Assembly (NCBI RefSeq): GCF_000187265.1
Contig: NZ_GL698429.1
Span: forward strand, 1,265,698-1,329,697
DNA length: 64,000 nt
Reading direction: 5' to 3'
From: Streptococcus equinus ATCC 9812
GTDB lineage: Bacteria; Bacillota; Bacilli; Lactobacillales; Streptococcaceae
Of this stretch, positions 16,360 to 26,290 are shown piece by piece (positions within the stretch are counted from its first letter, which is position 1; each line of letters starts with the position of its first letter). A program made the translations under genes and the position numbers. A model generated the notes under the pieces. That model was not told the origin of the DNA, ran no database searches, and worked only from the letters and a program-made list of their open reading frames with translations.

Positions 16360-17985
16360 ATTTTCTTGATAAATAGTAAGTGTTTGATAAGGTTTTAAAA
16401 TGATTTTTTCAGAAAGGTTTGTTTCTAAATAATTGCTTAACAAAACTTGTCCTGACTGATAAGCTTCTGGCAAATCAAGCTCAACTTCTTTAGCAAAAAA
16501 GTTATTCAACACCAACAACTGTTTTCCGCCAAAATGACGTTCAAACGCATAAATATAAGGATTATCTTGATAAGCTGACTGATAACTTCCTTCCGCAATA
16601 ATTGGCAAGTCTTTTCTCAGACGAATCAATTGTTGATAGAAAGTGAAGATTGGTCCGCTTTTTTCATTTTCAACATTAATGTCACGATACGTTTTACCAA
16701 CTTTCAACCATGGTGTGCCTGTTGAAAATCCCGCATTCTCTGAAGCATCCCATTGCATTGGCGTACGGCTATTGTCACGTGATTTTGCTTGAATAATGGC
16801 AAATGCTTCCGCTTCTGTCTTGCCTGATGTCAGTAATTCTTGGTAAGCATTTAAACATTCAACATCAACATAATCAGCCATGCTGTCATAATCTGGATCG
16901 AGCATACCAATTTCTTCGCCCATGTAAATATATGGTGTACCACGAGACAAATGAATGGCTGCGGCTAACATGGTCGCTCCCTCATTACGGAAGTTTTTAA
17001 CATCTATGAAACGATTAATCGCACGAGGTTGGTCATGATTATTCCAGAAAAGTGCTGACCAGCCACCACCCTCACTCATTTTTTCACCCCAAGTATGGAA
17101 AAGGTTTTTTAATTCTTCAAAATCAAATGATTTTAACGTCCATTTTTGACCATTTTCGTAGTCAACCTTAAGATGATGAAAATTGAAAACCATATCCAAT
17201 TCATGACTGTCAGGGTTGCTATACTGGATACAATTTGGAATGTCTGTAAAGCTCATTTCACCAACCGTCATGCTATTGTCATCTTGACCAAATGTCGTTT
17301 GATTTAACATTTTCAAATAATCGTGCGCAATCGGACGGTCTGTGTATTCAGGTTTACCATCAAAAGCAGTATTATCTTTCAGCTCTTCATCTTTACCGAT
17401 TAAATTAATCACATCAAAGCGAAATCCCTTGACACCTTTTTCACGCCAGAAATTAACCACCTTGAACAATTCCTCACGCACATGCGGATTGCGCCAATTC
17501 AAGTCAGCTTGTGTAATGTCAAACAAATGCAAATAATATTTGCCAGTATCACCAAATGGTGCCCAAGCATTGCCACCGAATTTTGAAACCCAATTCGTCG
17601 GCGTATCACGTAAAATGAAGAAATCTTGATAATATTTGTCCCCAGCTAAAGCTTTTTGAAACCATTCATGCTCTATTGAACAATGATTCAAAACCATATC
17701 AAGCATTAATTCAATGCCATGTTCCTTAGCTTTTTGACTTAATTCTTCAAAATCAGCCATTGTCCCAAATAAGGGATTGACCGCTGTGTAATCTGAAATA
17801 TCGTACCCATTATCACGTTGAGGACTTGGATAGAAAGGGTTGAGCCAGATGACATCAACACCTAATTCTTCCAAATAGGGTAATTTTTCAATAATCCCAC
17901 GCAAATCCCCTACGCCATTGCCTGTCGTATCTTTATAAGATTTTGGGTAAATCTGATAAACGACTTTTCTCTTATCAAATGCCAA
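16354..17985 (-). CDS. treC: Trehalose-6-phosphate hydrolase (GH13)
   Basis: A 543-residue GH13 phospho-alpha-glucosidase that splits trehalose 6-phosphate to glucose and glucose 6-phosphate in the cytoplasm. Visible GH13 regions include DMVLNH, GFRFDVIN (nucleophile Asp), VGEMS (acid Glu) and WNNHDQPR. The TTG at 17985 is preferred because AAAGGAG lies 7 bp before it; the longer frame from GTG at 18003 would contain that ribosome binding site. It starts 14 bp after the treP stop, so treP-treC form one operon. Confidence 0.93.
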   Translation of the reverse strand: MAFDKRKVVYQIYPKSYKDTTGNGVGDLRGIIEKLPYLEELGVDVIWLNPFYPSPQRDNGYDISDYTAVNPLFGTMADFEELSQKAKEHGIELMLDMVLNHCSIEHEWFQKALAGDKYYQDFFILRDTPTNWVSKFGGNAWAPFGDTGKYYLHLFDITQADLNWRNPHVREELFKVVNFWREKGVKGFRFDVINLIGKDEELKDNTAFDGKPEYTDRPIAHDYLKMLNQTTFGQDDNSMTVGEMSFTDIPNCIQYSNPDSHELDMVFNFHHLKVDYENGQKWTLKSFDFEELKNLFHTWGEKMSEGGGWSALFWNNHDQPRAINRFIDVKNFRNEGATMLAAAIHLSRGTPYIYMGEEIGMLDPDYDSMADYVDVECLNAYQELLTSGKTEAEAFAIIQAKSRDNSRTPMQWDASENAGFSTGTPWLKVGKTYRDINVENEKSGPIFTFYQQLIRLRKDLPIIAEGSYQSAYQDNPYIYAFERHFGGKQLLVLNNFFAKEVELDLPEAYQSGQVLLSNYLETNLSEKIILKPYQTLTIYQENL

Positions 17986-17999
17986 TTTTTGCTCCTTTA

Positions 18000-19973
18000 T
18001 CACAATTTACTTGCTGTAAAAATCGCTTCCCCACGCGCAACATCACACGGCAATTCTCGCGTAACATCCGTCTGGAAATCATTTTGATTGGTCACAATAA
18101 CAGGTGTCGCCACAGGATAGCCAGCCGCTTGAATAGCTGCCATGTCAAAACTAATCAAAGCATCACCAACCGACACTCTATCACCTTGCTTAACATGAGC
18201 TGTAAAGCCGTCTCCGTCAAGATTTACCGTGTCCATACCAATATGCATCAGCAATTCAAGACCTTCATCTGAAACCAAACCAATCGCATGTTTTGTTGGG
18301 AAAAGAACTGACACCACACCGTCAACTGGCGCAACCAATTCTCCTTCTGTCGGTTCAATCACAACACCTTGTCCCATAACACCTTGGGCAAAAACAGGGT
18401 CTGGTGCTTCACTCAAATTTTTAGCACGTCCTGCAAGCGGACTTTGGATAGAAATCACTGTTCCTGCAGACACTTCCGCATCCTTTTTAGCCTCAACAAC
18501 TGCCTGAACTTGTGAATTTTCTTCTGACTTCACTTCATCTTCAGCTTTTGTCAAGAAACCAACACGACGGAAAATAAATGTCAAAACAAATGGAATAACA
18601 ATTGCAATCACCATATCAATGGCAAATAAGCCCATATATTTTGCTTGAATCGAAAGAATACCTGGCAAACCACCGATACCAATCGCATTAGCCGTGATAT
18701 TGAAACTTGTACAGAATAGCCCTGCAATACCTGAACCGATCATCCCTGCAACAAATGGGTAAACATACTTCAAGTTAACCCCGAAAAGTGCTGGCTCTGT
18801 AACACCAAGATAAGCTGAAATCGCTGCTGGCAATGAAATTTGAGCTTCACGTTCATCATGACGATTCATCACATAAAACGCCAAAACAGCAGAACCTTGA
18901 GCAATATTTGACAAAGCAATCATTGGCCAAAGCCCAGTACCACCAGCATCCGCAATCAATTGTGTATCAATCGCATTAGTCATGTGGTGTAAACCAGTAA
19001 TAACAAGTGGCGCATAAAGTGCACCGAAGATAGCACCAAAGAGCCATTTCACAGGACCAGTCAATCCAGCAAGTACCACTGCTGAAATACCTTTACCAAT
19101 TGTCCAACCAATTGGACCAAGCACCGTATGTGCCAAAATCAATGCTGGAATCAATGATAGAAACGGCACAAAAATCATTGAAATCACTTCTGGAATATGC
19201 TTACGCCAGAACCGTTCCAGATAAGCCAAAGACAACCCTGCCAAAAGCGCTGGGATAACTTGAGCTTGGTAACCAATTTTTTGAACTGTAAAGAAACCAA
19301 AATCCCAAGTCCAGTTTACCGCAATTTCAGCAGCTGATGTGCTGACAACATTATAAGCATTTAACAGTTGGTTTGGAGAAATCAAACAAATCCCCAGAAC
19401 AATCCCCAGAATCTGGCTAGTTCCCATTTTACGTGTCACAGACCAAACGATTCCCACTGGTAAATAGTGGAAAATCGCTTCACCTGGCAACCACAAGAAT
19501 GAGTTCACACCAGACCAGAATTGAGAAACCTCAACAATCGTCTTACCATTCAATGCTGACCATTCTACACCTTCAAGGATATTACGAAAACCTAAAATCA
19601 AACCACCAACGATAATCGCTGGAATGATAGGTGTAAAAATTTCCGCAAACATTGCAAGCGCACGTTGTAACCAATTTTGATTTTTCTGCGCAGCTGATTT
19701 AGCCGCTTCTTTTGATACCCCTTCGATACCAGAAACCGCTGTAAAATCATTATAAAAAATAGGGACATTATTTCCGATAATCGCTTGGAATTGCCCTGCA
19801 TTTGTAAATGTTCCCTTAACCGCAGGGATGGCTTCCAAACGCTTAACATCCGCCTTACTCTCATCATTTAAAACAAAACGCATCCGCGTCGCACAATGCG
19901 TTACCGCCGCAATATTTTCTTTCCCGCCGATAGCTTCAAGCATTTCACGGGCATCTCTTTCAAATTTTCCCAT
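18000..19973 (-). CDS. treP: PTS trehalose transporter subunit EIIBCA
   Basis: A 657-residue fusion with an N-terminal EIIB domain (phosphorylated Cys in VTHCATRMRFVL), a membrane EIIC domain of about ten helices (residues 110-470), and a C-terminal glucose-type EIIA domain (His in LLMHIGMDTV). It imports trehalose while phosphorylating it to trehalose 6-phosphate, the substrate of the downstream hydrolase. It is divergent from treR, with a cre-like site and a dyad between them, so it is predicted to be trehalose-induced and subject to catabolite control. Confidence 0.94.
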   Translation of the reverse strand: MGKFERDAREMLEAIGGKENIAAVTHCATRMRFVLNDESKADVKRLEAIPAVKGTFTNAGQFQAIIGNNVPIFYNDFTAVSGIEGVSKEAAKSAAQKNQNWLQRALAMFAEIFTPIIPAIIVGGLILGFRNILEGVEWSALNGKTIVEVSQFWSGVNSFLWLPGEAIFHYLPVGIVWSVTRKMGTSQILGIVLGICLISPNQLLNAYNVVSTSAAEIAVNWTWDFGFFTVQKIGYQAQVIPALLAGLSLAYLERFWRKHIPEVISMIFVPFLSLIPALILAHTVLGPIGWTIGKGISAVVLAGLTGPVKWLFGAIFGALYAPLVITGLHHMTNAIDTQLIADAGGTGLWPMIALSNIAQGSAVLAFYVMNRHDEREAQISLPAAISAYLGVTEPALFGVNLKYVYPFVAGMIGSGIAGLFCTSFNITANAIGIGGLPGILSIQAKYMGLFAIDMVIAIVIPFVLTFIFRRVGFLTKAEDEVKSEENSQVQAVVEAKKDAEVSAGTVISIQSPLAGRAKNLSEAPDPVFAQGVMGQGVVIEPTEGELVAPVDGVVSVLFPTKHAIGLVSDEGLELLMHIGMDTVNLDGDGFTAHVKQGDRVSVGDALISFDMAAIQAAGYPVATPVIVTNQNDFQTDVTRELPCDVARGEAIFTASKL

Positions 19974-20038
19974 ATGTCTTCGGTAAAACCGACTCCTTCG
20001 TTAGTCTATAAATAGTTGCTAGCTTTATTTATAAGGTT

Positions 20039-20056
20039 ATTGTAATCGTTTTCTAT
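20039..20056. promoter_or_regulatory. cre-like CcpA site upstream of treP
   Basis: ATTGTAATCGTTTTCTAT matches the relaxed cre pattern around the central CG with two deviations. It lies 66 bp before the treP start codon. Confidence 0.5.
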
Positions 20057-20107
20057 TTTTTCTGCAAGTTATTTGGCATAAAAAGTACATTTTTTCTTAA
20101 TTTTTTT

Positions 20108-20135
20108 AAGTTGTATGGTAATTTAAAAACAACTT
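20108..20135. promoter_or_regulatory. Candidate TreR operator between treP and treR
   Basis: Inverted repeat AAGTTGT / ACAACTT separated by 14 bp in the divergent treP-treR gap. Assignment to TreR is inferred from position. Confidence 0.4.
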
Positions 20136-20167
20136 TAGAAAACTAAAGGAATTTTTCAACACAACTC

Positions 20168-20880
20168 ATGAAAAAATACGAACAAATCTTTAAAGAACTT
20201 GAACACGATATCACCTCTGGCATTTACCAAGCAGGTGACTATCTCCCCACCGAAAACGAGCTAACCCAGACCTACCATATGAGCCGTGACACTATCCGCA
20301 AAGCGCTTAGTCTCCTTGCTGAAGCAGGGCTTATCCAAAAAATTCACGGTTCTGGATCTCAAGTCATCAAGCACAAGCAGATTGATTTTCCCGTTTCACA
20401 GCTCACAAGCTATAAAAGCTGGTCGACGCTCACCATATCAATTCCAAAACCAATGTCATTGCCATTGATAAACTTATCGTTGATGAAAAATTAGCTGCGC
20501 TGACAGGTTTCAAGAAAAATAACCTTGTCTGGCGAATCATTCGCCAACGTGTCGTTTACGGCACCGCTTCTGTCCTTGACATTGATTATTTAGACAAAAA
20601 AATCGTGCCAAATATGACACGAGAAATCGCCGAACAATCCATTTACGATTACCTTGAAAACCAACTCCCCCTCATCATCGCTTACGCTCAAAAAGAAATC
20701 ACCATTGACCAGCTAACTGACCGTGACAAACTACTCCTTGACATCGGCACCAAACACCACGTTGTCTCTGTCAAATCAAAAGTTTACCTCGCCAACAAAC
20801 ACCAATTCCAATTCACCGAAAGCAGACACAAACTCGAAAAATTCCGCTTCGTTGACTTCGCAACCCGAAAACCACAGTAA
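20168..20880 (+). pseudogene. treR: treR, GntR-family trehalose regulator, frameshifted
   Basis: The first 80 residues are a GntR winged helix (YLPTENELTQTYHMSRDTIR). The frame is then lost at an A-run (20414-20417) and resumes in the next frame as LVDAHHINSKTNVIAIDKL through to RFVDFATRKPQ, the normal UTRA effector-domain end. One extra A in the run would restore a 237-residue TreR. It could be a true mutation, a slippage-prone phase switch or a sequencing error. If real, treP-treC would be derepressed or locked, depending on the regulator's mode. Confidence 0.88.
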
Positions 20881-21138
20881 CATGTGACACCCATTTGCGG
20901 ATAAAAAACGCAGTCTCTCCCACATCTCGAAAACTTTGAAATACCTTGGATTTTCTGCCAAATTGTCACCCCTACCACCCACACTAACTAAGGAAAAAAC
21001 AATGATTGTTGCTGTTCAATTTCAGAAATACTTGCTAGCAAAGCAAGCACAAAAATGATGCCTACCGTCGCCCAAACAGTTTGAGCTAAAAATTGAAAGC
21101 AAGGAAATTAAAGCAAATAGCAAAAAAATTCTTCAACC
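20881..21138. other. Non-coding gap between treR and the pilus island
   Basis: No credible gene. A 17-codon ORF from 21002 has no conserved look. The only structure is a small imperfect hairpin near 21030-21050. Confidence 0.5.
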
Positions 21139-21140
21139 AA

Positions 21141-21175
21141 AAAAGCAGCTGGACACGAAATGTCCAGCTGCTTTT
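21141..21175 (-). terminator. Terminator after sortase gene
   Basis: Perfect 15-bp stem AAAAGCAGCTGGACA / TGTCCAGCTGCTTTT around CGAAA; flanking A and T runs allow termination on both strands. It lies 4 bp beyond the sortase stop. Confidence 0.9.
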
Positions 21176-21178
21176 GCA

Positions 21179-21979
21179 TTAATGTCGTAATCTGCGGTAA
21201 ACATTTACCACCAATAAAAGCACGATTAAAATAAATATTCCAAGGAATGGCGCAACCATCAATGGTTTCACCTGACTGGCTTCAGATGTCACACGCGCAG
21301 CATTTTCCTGATTAGCAATACGGTGACCACGAACCAAGAGACGGTGCGTATTGACACCATACGGCGTACAAGTCACCAAAGTCACATAATCTTGCTCTGG
21401 GTCAATCGCTAGCGCTGACACATCATCTGGCGTTACCGTCAAAATTTGGTCCACTTCGTAAGTCAAGGTCTCGTCCAAAACCTGAATCATGAACGTATCG
21501 CCCTCAACCAAGCGGTCAATATCCGTAAACAACTTCGCAGACGCTAAACCACGGTGACCTGAAATCACAGCGTGCGTCCCCTTACCACCAACTGGCAGAG
21601 ACGTTCTAGGAATATGACCAACAGCCACCTGCAAAATACTATCTTCAGTACCGTGATAGATTGGTAAAGTCGTATTAACCTTTGGAATATCGACATATGC
21701 CATGATGCCAGTACCAGTGACATTCAGAATCTTATCGTAAACAGACTTCTCTGCCTTTGACAGATTCAAATCAGGCATCACACCTTTTGCCAAATATTGA
21801 TTATAAGCCTTGGCTGCTGCCAACATGTCATCTTTCTTTTGCTGACCCATGTCTTGAACATTTTGGACATAGCCAGCTACCGCTTCTGATTGGTGAAATG
21901 AGTTCCAATAATCGCTAACTGTCGGATACAACAAAAGAGACAGCCCGATTATTAATATAAAGACGAGTACATTCGTCAA
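21179..21979 (-). CDS. srtC: Class C pilus sortase, start region damaged
   Basis: A class C sortase of 266 visible residues: N-terminal membrane helix (VLVFILIIGLSLLLYP), lid-like DIPKVNTTLPIYHGT segment, catalytic His in GHRG, catalytic Cys in VTLVTCTPYG, catalytic Arg in HRLLVRG, and a C-terminal membrane helix. It would polymerise pilins by joining LPXTG threonine to a pilin lysine. The expected N-terminal codons continue upstream as KKSKDNFL, but a seven-A run puts the nearby GTG out of frame and creates an in-frame TGA. Only the TTG at 21979 remains, without a ribosome binding site. Translation may be poor or absent. Confidence 0.8.
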   Translation of the reverse strand: MTNVLVFILIIGLSLLLYPTVSDYWNSFHQSEAVAGYVQNVQDMGQQKKDDMLAAAKAYNQYLAKGVMPDLNLSKAEKSVYDKILNVTGTGIMAYVDIPKVNTTLPIYHGTEDSILQVAVGHIPRTSLPVGGKGTHAVISGHRGLASAKLFTDIDRLVEGDTFMIQVLDETLTYEVDQILTVTPDDVSALAIDPEQDYVTLVTCTPYGVNTHRLLVRGHRIANQENAARVTSEASQVKPLMVAPFLGIFILIVLLLVVNVYRRLRH

Positions 21980-22125
21980 AAAATTATCTTTTGATTTTTT
22001 TCACATATTAAAGAGCTCTCCCGATAGTTGCAAGAATAAAGGGAGCAGAAAGTGAGCTCGTGCTCCTTGCCACTCCCTTTATCGGATGATTAATTAAACA
22101 AAGTTAATATTATTATAACAAATTC

Positions 22126-24060
22126 TTATTTAGCTGTATCCATACGTTTTTTTGTGATAAGAAGAACAGCCGCTACAAGAATAAGGATTGAACAGATAAC
22201 GTAAAGGATTGGTGTACCCATACCACCAGTTGATGGAAGAAGTGCACCTTTACGGTTGACGATACCAGCTTTCAATGAACCGTCAGCTTTGTTAGCATCA
22301 AATTTTGCTACACCTGAAGTGGTATCACCTGAAAGTTTAGTCAATTGAGGGTCATCAGATTCTTTATCGTAGTCAGCGTCGATTGTGAATTCGATTGGTT
22401 TGATTGTGTTGTAACCATCTGGTGTCTTTGTTTCTTTAAGAACATATTTACCAGCGTCAAGGCCTTTGAAAGTGAATGTTGTTGCTTCATTAACAGTGAC
22501 TGGTTTAGATTCTTTACCGTCTTTGTAAAGTGTGGAGTTAGCACCTTTCAATCCCAATTGTGACAATTTGTATTTGGTCATCAGAATCATAGGCTTTTCC
22601 ATCTACAGAAACTGTAACGGTATTAGTCAAATTAGCCGTTACTTTTTCCCAACTTCTGGAATATTATTGTAAGTTGTTGTAACAGTTATCCAGAAGTCTT
22701 TATCACCTGCAATATTATTAACAAGTGTATCACTATTAGTAGACTTAAAGTCCAAAATGATTTTGTTACCTGAAATTTTACCAGACAAACTGTTATTTTT
22801 AGTTCCCCAGCTATCATCGCCACCAGTAATTTTACCACCTTTTAGCAATGCTGTAACTAAACCATTATACTTACCATATGTTAATCCTGTTAACGATACA
22901 CCTTCTGGTAACATATCAGTGATAGTCATGCTTTTCGCATTTAGTGCACTTGCAAGGTTGACTTTGATTTTCCAAGTAACAATGCCATCTTCACTAGTTT
23001 TAGTCGTTGTTGCTGGGTTACCATCTTCATCCATTTTAAGAACTTTTGGAGAAAAGTCTACTGAGGCTGAAGAACCTTCTGAAGTAATTTCATTACTTAC
23101 AATCTGCCTATTATCAAATTTAGCTGTAGAATCGTATTGGAAAGAAACCTCTTTTTGACTTGACGTAAAATCCTTAGTCAATTCAATTTGGAATTCTGAA
23201 TAATGAATACTATCGTCTAAATTTTTATAATCAGTATATGGACCATAGTTAGGCTGACGCGCCTCTAAAGTGAACCTTTTTTACCAAATACTTTTACAAG
23301 ATTTTGTCAAATACCCTGAAAAGTCAGCGTATGTTACTCCTGCTAGGGTATAGGTTGAAAATGTATTTGATTTTAAATCAATACTTTCAACAGCACCTTC
23401 ACTGGTTTCCTTAATGTCTGTATCTGTCGATTCAGTCAAATATTGAACTTGATTGATATCTTTGTCCACGAAGTGGTACAACTTCCAACCAGCTTGTTTG
23501 TCATCGCTGGTAGATAGGTTATTCTTGAAATTCATTGAAACCTTCACATCTTTGCTTGGTTCAACTTCCTTGCCATCATCTGTAACAAATGAAATATCAT
23601 AAGAATGAGCTTGTGATGACTCTTGCTTGCTTTCTCTAAGAAGTGTTGTCAATTTATTATCAATGGCACTTGTATCTTCAACAGGCTTTACTTTTAATTG
23701 AACCGGTTCCGAAAACGTATTGCCTTCGTAAGAGACATTTACGGTGATATCAGATGTCTCAGCATTCAAAGTACCTGCCTGTGACATGTCCTTTTTTCTT
23801 GACTTGACTCAGTCGATGTCGTTTGTGAGGAATTTTCAGTTTGATTAGTTTCTTGGGAACTTGCCGCCGTTGATTCAACTTGCGAAGAACTACCATCTTG
23901 CGATTGAAAACAGCTGAGCTATTTCCCGTACTAATCATTAGGGCTGGTAAGATCAGCAAATAAGTTGTACAAAAAAAATAACAACAGATAGCGCCAGAGC
24001 AATCTTTGCAATGATGCTATCTTGGACTCGCTTTTTTATTAAAATCGCTAGCTTTACCAT
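22126..24060 (-). pseudogene. LPXTG pilin/adhesin gene broken by several frameshifts
   Basis: The original start is probably ATG 24060 with AAAGGAG before it, opening a signal peptide (KKRVQDSIIAKIALALSVV). Pieces in different frames follow: a Ser/Thr/Gln-rich linker, a module from 23787 to 23281, a module from about 23250 to 22639, and a final piece from 22602 with the pilin E-box YVLKETKTPDGY, the sorting signal LPSTGG, a membrane helix and a basic tail. At least five indels are needed to rejoin the pieces, several at A or T runs. The gene is the likely substrate of the adjacent class C sortase. Confidence 0.85.
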
Positions 24061-24135
24061 AAAACTCCTTTTTACACATAATTTATTAACTGTCTAAGCA
24101 ATTGCCACATACAAATTGTGACTAAATCTAAATTT

Positions 24136-24222
24136 TAGTTTCCCAACTAACCATTCAGAGTTTAATCAATTGCACCCATGCGATATAGTGGTCAAATTCT
24201 TAGCGTTAGTTTCCCAACTAAC
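24136..24222. repeat. Two copies of a 16-bp hairpin repeat
   Basis: TTAGTTTCCCAACTAAC occurs at 24135-24151 and 24206-24222. Each copy can fold (TTAGTT/AACTAA around TCCC). They bracket the junction between the signal-peptidase remnant and the pilin gene, and the second touches the truncated end of the peptidase. Confidence 0.7.
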
Positions 24223-24768
24223 TACTCACTGTCTACCGGACCAGCGGTTTTATTACGTGAGTCGATTGAAACTTTTCGGTGATCTCCCATCACGCAATAT
24301 TTCCCATCCGGCACCTGATACGGAAGTTTGATATTTGTCTCTCCGTAATCTTTCTCGCCTTTTTGTAGGTAAGACTCATTTAACTTTTTACCGTCAACAT
24401 AGACATTTCCTTTTTTATCAACATTAACCCATTGACCTAATATCGCAATCACACGTTTTACAAGAACTTTATTATTGTAATAAAATGCAACGACATCATC
24501 CTGCTTTAAATTTTTTTACTGACAGAAACTACCATGTCTCCAGCTTTCAAAGTCGGAGTCATTGAATTTCCATAAATCTGTAAAACAGGAAGCCAAATTG
24601 TCGCAATCAGTACAGCCAACGCTGCCACTAGCGTAAAAACCGTGCTGCGAAGAGTGCGAACGTAACGTTCACGATATTTAATCTTTCCTAATTCTTTTGA
24701 AAGGTCATCAGCTTTCGGTAAATCAGTTAAATTGATTTTCTGTGACTTTTTTCAAATAATGGTTTCAT
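24222..24768 (-). pseudogene. Pilus-type signal peptidase I remnant
   Basis: The frame starts MKPLFEKS at 24768 and is broken at an A-run. The next frame reads KINLTDLPKADDL, a membrane helix (TLVAALAVLIATIWLP) and the catalytic Ser motif YGNSMTPTLKAGD. A second break at an A-run (SVSKK then KQDDVVAFYYN) precedes the catalytic Lys (VLVKRV) and a C-terminal GDH/DSR region. The usual GDN is changed and the end is cut short at the hairpin repeat. Pilus islands often carry such a SipA-like peptidase; this copy cannot be functional. Confidence 0.8.
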
Positions 24769-24786
24769 TTTAAAAATCCCAGCATT

Positions 24787-25071
24787 CTACGCTTTATTAT
24801 CTATATTATTTTTGGCATCTGCCATACGTTTTACATTATAAAAATACGTATCAGCTGCTGCCTGTGCTTCCTCAAAAACTTTACTAATCGCTAATGCTGC
24901 CTCAGCAATCTATCCCGCATCAATAACTTCTAGCTCGCGACGTTCAAGTTTTCCTTCAAGTTCTTTGACTTCACCTTGGAGTTCCTCAGTCTCTTTTGCC
25001 TGCTCAACAAGCAATTCAAAATGGTCTGAACGGCGAAGTTTTCTTAACTGTTTAGCATCAAGCCTCCTAAT
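24787..25071 (-). pseudogene. Coiled-coil protein remnant of the pilus island
   Basis: An otherwise open frame encodes DAKQLRKLRRSDHFELLVEQ, a Glu/Lys-rich coiled coil and an Ala-rich helix ending NNIDNKA. A TAG interrupts it in the middle (after LEVIDAG), and the expected start codon reads ATT. Its product type is unknown to me. Co-orientation with the peptidase and pilin suggests it was the first gene of the island. Confidence 0.65.
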
Positions 25072-25460
25072 TCCTCCTTTCCAACATCGTTTTTCACATA
25101 AATATCACATAATTCTAAAAACATATTTATTCTTATTTTGGAAAAATAAATATTTTTTCATTTTACTAATTTATTCATCTAGACGTTTTGGTGTTTATTA
25201 TAATACTTTTTCCCAATTTGAAAAGCAATTTCCCTAAGTGATATATTTTTTAAAATGTGTTTTCTGTTTCTAATTTTTTTAATATTCTTTCTAAATTCAT
25301 GTTAAAAAATCTAACAATAACAATTTTATGAAGTAAAACGTTAACAATATCGTATGATTGATGTATCTTAATTTTTAGCTTCATGTTACAATGTTAAAGT
25401 GATTAGGTGTAATTTTTTGTCTTTTCAGAATTATTACATCGTTCAAGTTGAGAATTGTTT

Positions 25461-26072
25461 ATGGCAAATTTATCAAAAAAACAACACCAAGTCTCAGAAA
25501 CAAAACACCGTTTATCAAAAGCACTTTATCTACTGATTACTGAACGACATTATGACGAAATCACTATCTATCACATTCTTGATAAAGCTGATATTTCACG
25601 ACGAACATTTTATCGTTACTTTAACAGCAAAGATGATTTAATGGATTTCTGTCTAGAAAACTTTATCGATGGATACCATCATCAGCGTGATAATTTTATC
25701 TTAGCAGAAAGTGCCGAAGATGTATTCTTAGTCACTTTGAATTTTATGTATTCAAATCGATTATTCATCGCATCGCTTGTCAGAAGTGGACATTTTTCAC
25801 TGCTATCAGAAAAATTAAATAAAAATTCCGCAAAAATCTACAAGAAAATCAACCTACCATGGTGCATCGATGATTCTGTAGAAAGTAACATCGACTATAT
25901 CTCAAAAGGGTTGTACGGCGCTTATCTTAACATTTTACAATTTTGGTTAACTAAAGATAAACCCGAAAAACCTGAATTTATTGCTAAAAACTTATCTCTT
26001 CTTTTTAATTCTATTCCTGGTTACTTCAATGCTCCTTCAAAAGAACATACCACGTTAAGAAATGAAAAGTAA
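25461..26072 (+). CDS. TetR-family transcriptional regulator
   Basis: A 203-residue protein whose N-terminus is a TetR helix-turn-helix (ITIYHILDKADISRRTFYRYF, residues about 33-53). The helical C-terminal ligand domain resembles those of the DhaS/TetR_C regulators common in streptococci. The ATG at 25461 is preferred over the upstream TTG; the ribosome binding site is weak. The gene is isolated: the decayed pilus island is upstream and divergent, and a regulatory-looking non-coding region lies downstream. The target genes are unknown. Confidence 0.85.
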   Translation: MANLSKKQHQVSETKHRLSKALYLLITERHYDEITIYHILDKADISRRTFYRYFNSKDDLMDFCLENFIDGYHHQRDNFILAESAEDVFLVTLNFMYSNRLFIASLVRSGHFSLLSEKLNKNSAKIYKKINLPWCIDDSVESNIDYISKGLYGAYLNILQFWLTKDKPEKPEFIAKNLSLLFNSIPGYFNAPSKEHTTLRNEK

Positions 26073-26111
26073 GAGATATTTTTTTATAATGTTTTCCTCG
26101 TTTTTTACATC

Positions 26112-26224
26112 TTGACAGAATTTTTGCAAGATATTGACAGAAAAAACGTTAACATTGACAGAATTATCGCTTACATTATGTCAGAAGTTGACACAAGAAT
26201 GATTTAGTTGACAGTTCTTGACAC
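26112..26224 (+). repeat. Helically phased array of six TTGACA motifs
   Basis: TTGACA occurs at 26112, 26134, 26155, 26188, 26208 and 26218, spaced 22, 21, 33, 20 and 10 bp, close to whole helical turns. A TGTCAG sits at 26179. Four copies read TTGACAG. No matching -10 elements accompany them, so they look like protein-binding sites on one DNA face rather than promoters. A DnaA box follows at 26241. Confidence 0.6.
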
Positions 26225-26240
26225 TTTTTTAAGCAAAAAG

Positions 26241-26249
26241 TTATCCACA
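26241..26249 (+). promoter_or_regulatory. DnaA box (exact)
   Basis: TTATCCACA, the high-affinity DnaA box, 17 bp after the TTGACA array and about 240 bp from the main DnaA-box cluster. Confidence 0.7.
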
Positions 26250-26290
26250 GACTATCAAACAAACAATCAAAGATTAACCGTTCAGTTAAG

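Noticed and set aside
21002..21058. Short ORF with an ATG near AAGGAA
   Set aside because: Only 17-18 codons with no hydrophobic or pheromone-like pattern and no structured context.
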